Source: Pseudoalteromonas sp. MMG010
GTDB lineage: Bacteria > Pseudomonadota > Gammaproteobacteria > Enterobacterales > Alteromonadaceae
NCBI RefSeq assembly: GCF_018100905.1
Contig: NZ_JAGJEG010000003.1
Coordinates: 170,928-234,927, forward strand
Direction: 5' to 3'
DNA: 64,000 nucleotides
Of the stretch, positions 59,201 to 64,000 are shown piece after piece. The translations under genes were made by a program, and so were the position numbers. Positions within the stretch are counted from its first letter, which is position 1. Every line of letters begins with the position of its first letter. The notes below the pieces were generated by a model. It had not been told where the DNA came from, did not search any database, and saw only the letters and a program-made list of their open reading frames with translations.

Positions 59201-59243
59201 AGTATTGTGGTGTTGTTTTATTCACGTGTTTATACACAATACT
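59201..59243 (-). terminator. Hairpin after degS
   Basis: AGTATTGTG/CACAATACT pair perfectly over nine bases around a 25-base loop, just past the degS stop on the minus strand. Weak terminator or 3'-end structure. Confidence 0.45.
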
Positions 59244-59253
59244 TGTAAGGTAT

Positions 59254-60375
59254 TTATAACTTAGTTTCTAATTCAGCAACCGTTACCATCACTTTTTCTA
59301 TTTTTCCGTTACGGTATAGCTCAAACTCAATTTCTTTTCCTGGTTCAGTATTGCCTATTGTTTCGAGTACTTTTTGTGGGTTTGATACGCTTAATCCAGC
59401 TATTTTTGTCACAATGTCTTGATCTTTTATACCCGCTTGCCAAGCTGGGCCGAGGGGATCTAAGTTTCTAATACGCATGCCTGTAACTGCTGTTAGACTG
59501 TCGCTTACTTCTTTGCCCGTACTATCTACTGCAATACCTTCAAAGCCTAAATAACCACGCACTACACGTCCGTGGCGAATTAATTTTTTCATGATTTTTT
59601 TAGCTAAAGAATACGGCACAGCAAAAAATATTCCTTGAATATTTAAATCTTCTCGCGCTTTAAATTGCGCTGAGGTGATACCGACTAAATCGCCATTTGA
59701 GTTAACCAATGCGCCACCTGAATTACCAACATTAATAGCAGCATCCATTTGTAATAAATTATTATATGAGCTGTCGGTAATTTTTTGTTTACCTGTTGCG
59801 CTAATAATACCCTGTGTAATGGTTTGGCCAAGATTTAAAGGGTTACCAATAGCTAACACCACATCGCCTACGTGAGGGTAATAATCATCATTAATAGGGA
59901 TCGTGGGCAAGTGCTCTGCATTTATCTTTAATAATGCTAAATCGGTGATGGTATCGAAACCGATTAGCTGTACATCAAAAAATCGTCTTCCGTCAGCAAG
60001 CATAACTAAAATCTGATCGGCATTATTTATCACATGATAGTTAGTTAATATATAACCGTCATGAGACATGATAACACCTGAGCCGAGTTCTTTTACTGTA
60101 TTTTGGCGTTTATACCTTGGTTCTTTCGAAATGCTCTCAGATATAATTGTTACGACTGAAGGGGCGGCTTTTTTTACTGCATCAGAAAAGCTTAGATGAG
60201 CTGAGGACATTACGGTAAGAGGGACATTAGGTAATATACTGGCTCGCATACTGGGGTTAAAAAAAACAACTAAAAATGCAATGCCAAGGCCAGCAAATAA
60301 AGGAGGTAAGACAAATTTTAGTAGTTTAAGCACAGGATTCTTATTATAAGTTGTATATTTGCTTAATGATGGCAT
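59254..60375 (-). CDS. degS: Membrane-anchored serine protease DegS
   Basis: About 373 residues of a DegS-type site-1 protease that starts the sigma-E response by cutting RseA. One N-terminal anchor (about 20-42) is followed by the trypsin-like domain (TNYHVIN, DLALLKIN, nucleophile GNSGGALV) and a single PDZ domain (about 270-365). The ATG at 60375 directly follows the T run of the degQ terminator and has no ribosome site; a GTG at 60402 lies in that hairpin. Translation start is therefore uncertain. Confidence 0.88.
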   Translation of the reverse strand: MPSLSKYTTYNKNPVLKLLKFVLPPLFAGLGIAFLVVFFNPSMRASILPNVPLTVMSSAHLSFSDAVKKAAPSVVTIISESISKEPRYKRQNTVKELGSGVIMSHDGYILTNYHVINNADQILVMLADGRRFFDVQLIGFDTITDLALLKINAEHLPTIPINDDYYPHVGDVVLAIGNPLNLGQTITQGIISATGKQKITDSSYNNLLQMDAAINVGNSGGALVNSNGDLVGITSAQFKAREDLNIQGIFFAVPYSLAKKIMKKLIRHGRVVRGYLGFEGIAVDSTGKEVSDSLTAVTGMRIRNLDPLGPAWQAGIKDQDIVTKIAGLSVSNPQKVLETIGNTEPGKEIEFELYRNGKIEKVMVTVAELETKL

Positions 60376-60407
60376 AAAAAAAATAACAGCGGCAAGTGCC
60401 ACTGTTA
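60376..60407 (-). terminator. degQ terminator overlapping the degS start region
   Basis: On the minus strand TAACAG(T)GGCA/TGCC(G)CTGTTA is followed by eight T that end at the degS ATG. It should stop most degQ transcripts. Confidence 0.85.
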
Positions 60408-60443
60408 CTTTTTTTGTATCAAATTATAATAAAAAGCTAAATT

Positions 60444-61796
60444 TTATTGGATTAATACGAAAATTGACTCTCGTCCACGTTTAACCGCTAAAACAATATT
60501 GCCTTGTGTATCTTCTATGATTTTATTCATATCGCGAATTGTTTCTACACGACGACGGTTTACTTGCATAATAATATCCCCTTCTTCTAATCCTACACGT
60601 GCTGAAGGTGAACGAGGGTCGACAGAGGTGACTTCAACACCTTTACTGCCACCTTTTTGTACATTTTCAAGCTCTGCGCCTTGGAACGCAGGGTGTAATT
60701 CTTCACCTGCTGCTTTTATTCCTGCTGCGCCGTCGAGGGTAACACTGACTGTTTTAACTTTACCGTCGCGGTAAATACCGAGTTTAATTTTTCGACCTTC
60801 ACCTAGTGTTGCTATTTTACTGCGTAATTCGTGGAAACCGCTAATTTCACTGCCATTTATGCTAGTGATAACATCGCCGGCCTTAATACCTGCCTTACTT
60901 GCGGCTGTATCATCCATAACTTGCATTACATAGGCACCTTGTTTTACATCGAGCTGTTGAGCTTTTGCAAGCCCAGCATCTAGTGGGCGACCAGAAATGC
61001 CTAATGAACCACGGCGTACTTCGCCATGTTCAATAATTTGGTCTACAAGGTTTTTCATCATATTAGATGGGATTGCAAAACCAATACCGACGTTACCACC
61101 TGAGGCACCTAAAATAGCCGTGTTAATACCAATAAGTTCGCCATTTAAGTTAACCAGTGCACCACCTGAATTACCTTGGTTAATTGCTGCATCGGTTTGA
61201 ATAAAGTCTTCATAGCCTTCGATATTAAGGCCACTACGACCTAAAGCACTGACAATGCCAGAGGTTACGGTATGACTTAAACCGAATGGGTTACCAATGG
61301 CTACAGCAAAATCACCCACTCTTAAATTATCTGAATTAGAGAGTTTAATTTCAGTTAAATCATCGGCATCTATTTGCAATAGAGCGATATCTGATTCTTT
61401 ATCGGTACCGATTTTAGTTGCTTCGAATTCTCGACCATCTTCAAGTGTTACGACCATTTTTTCGGCATCTTGAATGACATGGTTGTTAGTGACGACATAC
61501 CCTTCGTCAGCATTGATGATAACGCCTGAACCTAAACCACTAAATTGACGTTTTTGACTGCGAGGTTGTGGGTTGCCAAAAAAATAATCCATCGGGTTTG
61601 ATCTTCGACGTACTTCTTTAGAGCCTGAAACTTGAATACTCACTACACCCGCAGAAATTTCTTCTAACATAGGGGCTAAAGTGGGTAGTTGCTGTCCATT
61701 GACGGCAATGGGCATTTTTGCATAAGAAGCGACAGGACTTAATAATAGGCTAGTTGAAAAAATAGCGGCACTGATGAGTGTTAATTTCATTTTCAT
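60444..61796 (-). CDS. degQ: Periplasmic serine endoprotease DegQ/DegP family
   Basis: A 450-residue HtrA protease and chaperone. A signal peptide ends near ASYAKM. The protease domain has TNNHVIQ, DIALLQID and GNSGGALVN (His, Asp, Ser), and two PDZ domains follow (about 260-350 and 365-445). The short LA loop and the neighbour degS favour DegQ over DegP. Removes misfolded envelope proteins. Confidence 0.93.
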   Translation of the reverse strand: MKMKLTLISAAIFSTSLLLSPVASYAKMPIAVNGQQLPTLAPMLEEISAGVVSIQVSGSKEVRRRSNPMDYFFGNPQPRSQKRQFSGLGSGVIINADEGYVVTNNHVIQDAEKMVVTLEDGREFEATKIGTDKESDIALLQIDADDLTEIKLSNSDNLRVGDFAVAIGNPFGLSHTVTSGIVSALGRSGLNIEGYEDFIQTDAAINQGNSGGALVNLNGELIGINTAILGASGGNVGIGFAIPSNMMKNLVDQIIEHGEVRRGSLGISGRPLDAGLAKAQQLDVKQGAYVMQVMDDTAASKAGIKAGDVITSINGSEISGFHELRSKIATLGEGRKIKLGIYRDGKVKTVSVTLDGAAGIKAAGEELHPAFQGAELENVQKGGSKGVEVTSVDPRSPSARVGLEEGDIIMQVNRRRVETIRDMNKIIEDTQGNIVLAVKRGRESIFVLIQ

Positions 61797-61830
61797 AGTC
61801 AGGGTTTACTCCAATTGAAAAAGCAAAAAC

Positions 61831-61856
61831 GAAAAAGGGCTGCAATAAGCAGCCCT
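61831..61856 (-). terminator. Terminator after yhcB
   Basis: On the minus strand the stem AGGGCTGC/GCAGCCCT with a 5-base loop is followed by five T. It separates yhcB from degQ. Confidence 0.85.
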
Positions 61857-61948
61857 AAAAATATATAGATAAATAACAAAGCTGTTATACCTAAAGACTA
61901 TGGGGTTAAAAAAAAGTTCATCAAGTATGTTTAGAATATTCTGAAATA

Positions 61949-62392
61949 TTATGATGCTTTAGCTGATTCAGATTCTTTTTTAGTACCAACAAATAAACCC
62001 GATTCACCCGAAACATAATCAGCAGGCTGTGCTTGCGCTGATGAACGGTCGCTTTGTCGCTCTTTTAGAGATGCCTGTAGTTGCTCGGTTGTTTCTTTAG
62101 AAAAGTAAGGCTCGGCCGGAGCATCTTTTTTATCGGTTAATAATAATTGATTGGTTTCTTCTACATGGCTGAGTAATTGGTCATAGTTATCTTTCATTTT
62201 AGACACTAATTTTCCTGTACTTGCTAAATGATCAGCAACATCTTGGCGATATTGATCTAATGCATGTTCAGCTTGCTTAGCCTGTTGTTCTAATTCATCT
62301 TGTTTAAATTGCTTTTTAGTAATGTACGCACCTAATAAAAATGCTACAACAGCAACAATAATAATTAAACCTACCCACGTAATGGTGCCCAT
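61949..62392 (-). CDS. yhcB: YhcB/ZapG (DUF1043) envelope protein
   Basis: A 147-residue protein with one N-terminal membrane helix (MGTITWVGLIIIVAVVAF) and a coiled coil (about 25-90) followed by a charged, disordered tail. The family (DUF1043, YhcB/ZapG) links cell-wall and membrane growth to division. The ATG at 62392 has an AGGGG ribosome site; a longer reading adds 42 unlikely residues. Divergent from zapE across a palindrome. Confidence 0.9.
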   Translation of the reverse strand: MGTITWVGLIIIVAVVAFLLGAYITKKQFKQDELEQQAKQAEHALDQYRQDVADHLASTGKLVSKMKDNYDQLLSHVEETNQLLLTDKKDAPAEPYFSKETTEQLQASLKERQSDRSSAQAQPADYVSGESGLFVGTKKESESAKAS

Positions 62393-62441
62393 AATTATAC
62401 CCCTTTGGGAAAATAACAACTGAATACGAAATTCAAAAAAC

Positions 62442-62463
62442 TGTATCAAATGTATTTGATACA
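62442..62463. promoter_or_regulatory. Perfect palindrome between yhcB and zapE
   Basis: TGTATCAAA-TGTA-TTTGATACA: nine-base arms with a four-base centre, about 50 bp before yhcB and 85 bp before zapE. The size and place fit a dimeric-regulator operator; I do not know which regulator. Confidence 0.5.
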
Positions 62464-62546
62464 AAACTATGTTAGGTAATATACCCCGAGTTAAGATGCG
62501 TGTTAATATGTTAAGCAAATTAAACTATGTTTAAATGTAATTAAAT

Positions 62547-63635
62547 ATGACTCCTTGGCAAACTTACCAGCAAGATCTAAAACGTGATGACTTTGTTCAT
62601 GATGCAGCACAAGAAAATGCAGTACGGCATTTACAACGTTTATATGATGATTTAACGCAAGCTCCTGCTAAGCCTAAAGGCCTTTTTGCAAAACTATTTA
62701 ATAAAGATAAACCAAATTTAATTAAAGGTTTATATTTTTGGGGTGGAGTAGGGCGTGGTAAAACATATTTAGTTGATACATTTTATGAGTCGTTGCCCGG
62801 ACAACGTAAAATGCGAGTACACTTTCATCGTTTTATGCATCGGGTTCACGATGAGCTGAAAAAGTTAAATAATACAGCTAACCCACTAGAAATCATTGCG
62901 GATATTTTTAAAAGCGAAACAGATATAATTTGTTTTGATGAGTTTTTTGTTCAAGACATTACTGATGCAATGTTATTAGGTGGTTTAATGGAAGCCTTAT
63001 TTGCAAGAGGTATTGTATTAGTTGCTACATCAAATATTGTACCTGATGAGTTATATCGTAATGGCTTACAACGAGCTCGTTTTATGCCGGCGATTACACT
63101 TGTAAAAGAAAATACCGAAATTGTTAATGTTGATTCAGGCATTGATTATCGTTTGCGCACACTTGAGCAAGCCGAAATATTCCACAGCCCACTTGATCAG
63201 CAAGCCGATGCGAATTTATTTGAGTATTTTGACAAGTTATCACCTGAAGCCGGTGAGTTAAATAAGCCTATTACAATAGAAGGGCGTTTAATTAACACCC
63301 GCAAAGTAGCTAAATGTGTTGTGATGTTTGAGTTTAGCGAATTATGCGAAACTGCACGTAGCCAAGTTGACTATATGGAAATTAGCCGTTTATATAATAC
63401 GGTTATTTTATCTAACGTAAAACAATTAGGGCAGGCAAATGATGATGCTGCAAGGCGTTTTATTGCATTAGTTGATGAATTTTACGAGCGTAATGTAACG
63501 TTAATTATTTCGGCTGAAAAACCGATCACCGAACTATATACCCAAGGTAACTTAAATTTTGAATTTAAGCGTTGTATTAGTCGTTTGCAAGAAATGCAGT
63601 CTCTTGATTATTTAGCTAAAGAGCACTTAGTTTAG
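62547..63635 (+). CDS. zapE: Cell division ATPase ZapE (AFG1-like)
   Basis: A 362-residue AFG1-family ATPase that acts on the Z ring during late division. Walker A is GGVGRGKTYL (about residue 67), with Walker B IICFDEFFVQDI; the arginine-rich RFMPAI segment and C-terminal RCISRLQEM are typical. Divergent from yhcB. In E. coli zapE and yhcB flank degQS and rplM-rpsI, so ribosomal genes may follow the repeat array outside this window. Confidence 0.94.
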   Translation: MTPWQTYQQDLKRDDFVHDAAQENAVRHLQRLYDDLTQAPAKPKGLFAKLFNKDKPNLIKGLYFWGGVGRGKTYLVDTFYESLPGQRKMRVHFHRFMHRVHDELKKLNNTANPLEIIADIFKSETDIICFDEFFVQDITDAMLLGGLMEALFARGIVLVATSNIVPDELYRNGLQRARFMPAITLVKENTEIVNVDSGIDYRLRTLEQAEIFHSPLDQQADANLFEYFDKLSPEAGELNKPITIEGRLINTRKVAKCVVMFEFSELCETARSQVDYMEISRLYNTVILSNVKQLGQANDDAARRFIALVDEFYERNVTLIISAEKPITELYTQGNLNFEFKRCISRLQEMQSLDYLAKEHLV

Positions 63636-63639
63636 CTTG

Positions 63640-64000
63640 AGTGATTAAGACAACGCTGCACAAGCAGGCTTAGATAAGTGATTTAGTTATGTGTATTGGT
63701 TTTGGGGCTTCTCATTTGCCCTCATTTTCTTCTATTTGTGAGTAATGGCTTTGTTTTTTAGTTATTAAAGCAAGTTATAAGATATAATTGCACAAAGAAG
63801 CGCTTCGCTTTAGAGACGCTACGCTTTAGAGTAGTGACTTAGTAATTAGAGCGTTTGGTTTTTAGTCTTTTTTGTCTTCTCATTTACCCTCATTTTCTTC
63901 TCTTTGTGAGTAATGGCTTTGTTTTTTAGTTATTAAAGCAAGTTATAAGACATAATTGCACAAAGAGGCGCTTCGCTTTAGAGACGCTGCGCTTTGCTGA
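63640..64000 (+). repeat. Repeat array 5 (runs off the window)
   Basis: A degenerate first unit (about 63655-63745; the left end reads GCACAAGCAG and the right end CTATTTGTGAG) is followed by a full unit at 63791-63915 and a third left end at 63958 that is cut by the window end. The right ends read GTGAGTAATGG instead of GTGAGCAATGG, a local subfamily. It follows zapE; the far neighbour is not visible. Confidence 0.8.

Overview
The window is an AT-rich, gene-dense stretch of a gammaproteobacterial chromosome, most probably from Pseudoalteromonas or a close marine relative. That assignment is inferred from gene content and style: the conserved rpoN-ptsN-rapZ-npr, lpt, kds, mla and murA block; the DUF3450/TtpC-type TonB system; three-lipoyl-domain AceF; cpxRA; and type IV pili. 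No rRNA, tRNA, CRISPR array, prophage or complete insertion sequence was found.

Layout. Positions 98-2105 hold a small lipoprotein, a YbaK-type editing protein, a DUF2058 protein and a small c-type cytochrome. 2240-5828 is a catabolic cassette: a class II aldolase and an enolase-superfamily acid-sugar dehydratase on + converge with a lactonase-like amidohydrolase and an SDR dehydrogenase on -. 5848-11782 holds slyD, mltD, a degenerate metallo-beta-lactamase-fold protein, zapA with a small coiled-coil partner, rlmJ and trmL. 11894-16477 holds a fieF-like exporter, a cpxRA operon that also carries a lysophospholipase-like gene, and a divergent cpxP/spy gene with a Cpx box between. 16552-24716 is the yacG-pilB-coaE-pilD-pilC-ligase-pilA-nadC block. 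24875-33560 is ampDE and pdhR-aceEF-lpdA. 34686-42790 is a complete iron-uptake module: TonB/ExbB/ExbD/TtpC/DUF3450/TPR, a divergent siderophore receptor and a PiuC-type hydroxylase around a Fur box. 43992-58152 is mgtE, then npr-rapZ-ptsN-hpf-rpoN-lptBAC-kdsC-kdsD-yrbG and the divergent mlaFEDCB-ibaG-murA. 59254-63635 is degS-degQ-yhcB and divergent zapE.

The most striking feature is not a gene. A family of imperfect repeats, about 100-150 bp per unit with a 136-192 bp period, forms five arrays at about 10.73-11.2, 33.67-34.44, 43.03-43.95, 58.26-59.17 and 63.65-64.0 kb. Each unit is bounded by CACAAAGAG/CTCTTTGTG inverted ends and contains a 16-bp GCGCTTCGC/GCTGCGC tandem. The four arrays with both neighbours visible all lie between the 3' ends of convergent genes; one is inverted relative to the others; one abuts the decayed C-terminal end of a galE gene. 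I do not recognise the family by name. Other points of interest are a pilin ending in serine beside an O-antigen-ligase-like gene, a long inverted repeat in the pilA leader, paired PdhR-type operators, and a degQ terminator that runs into the degS start.
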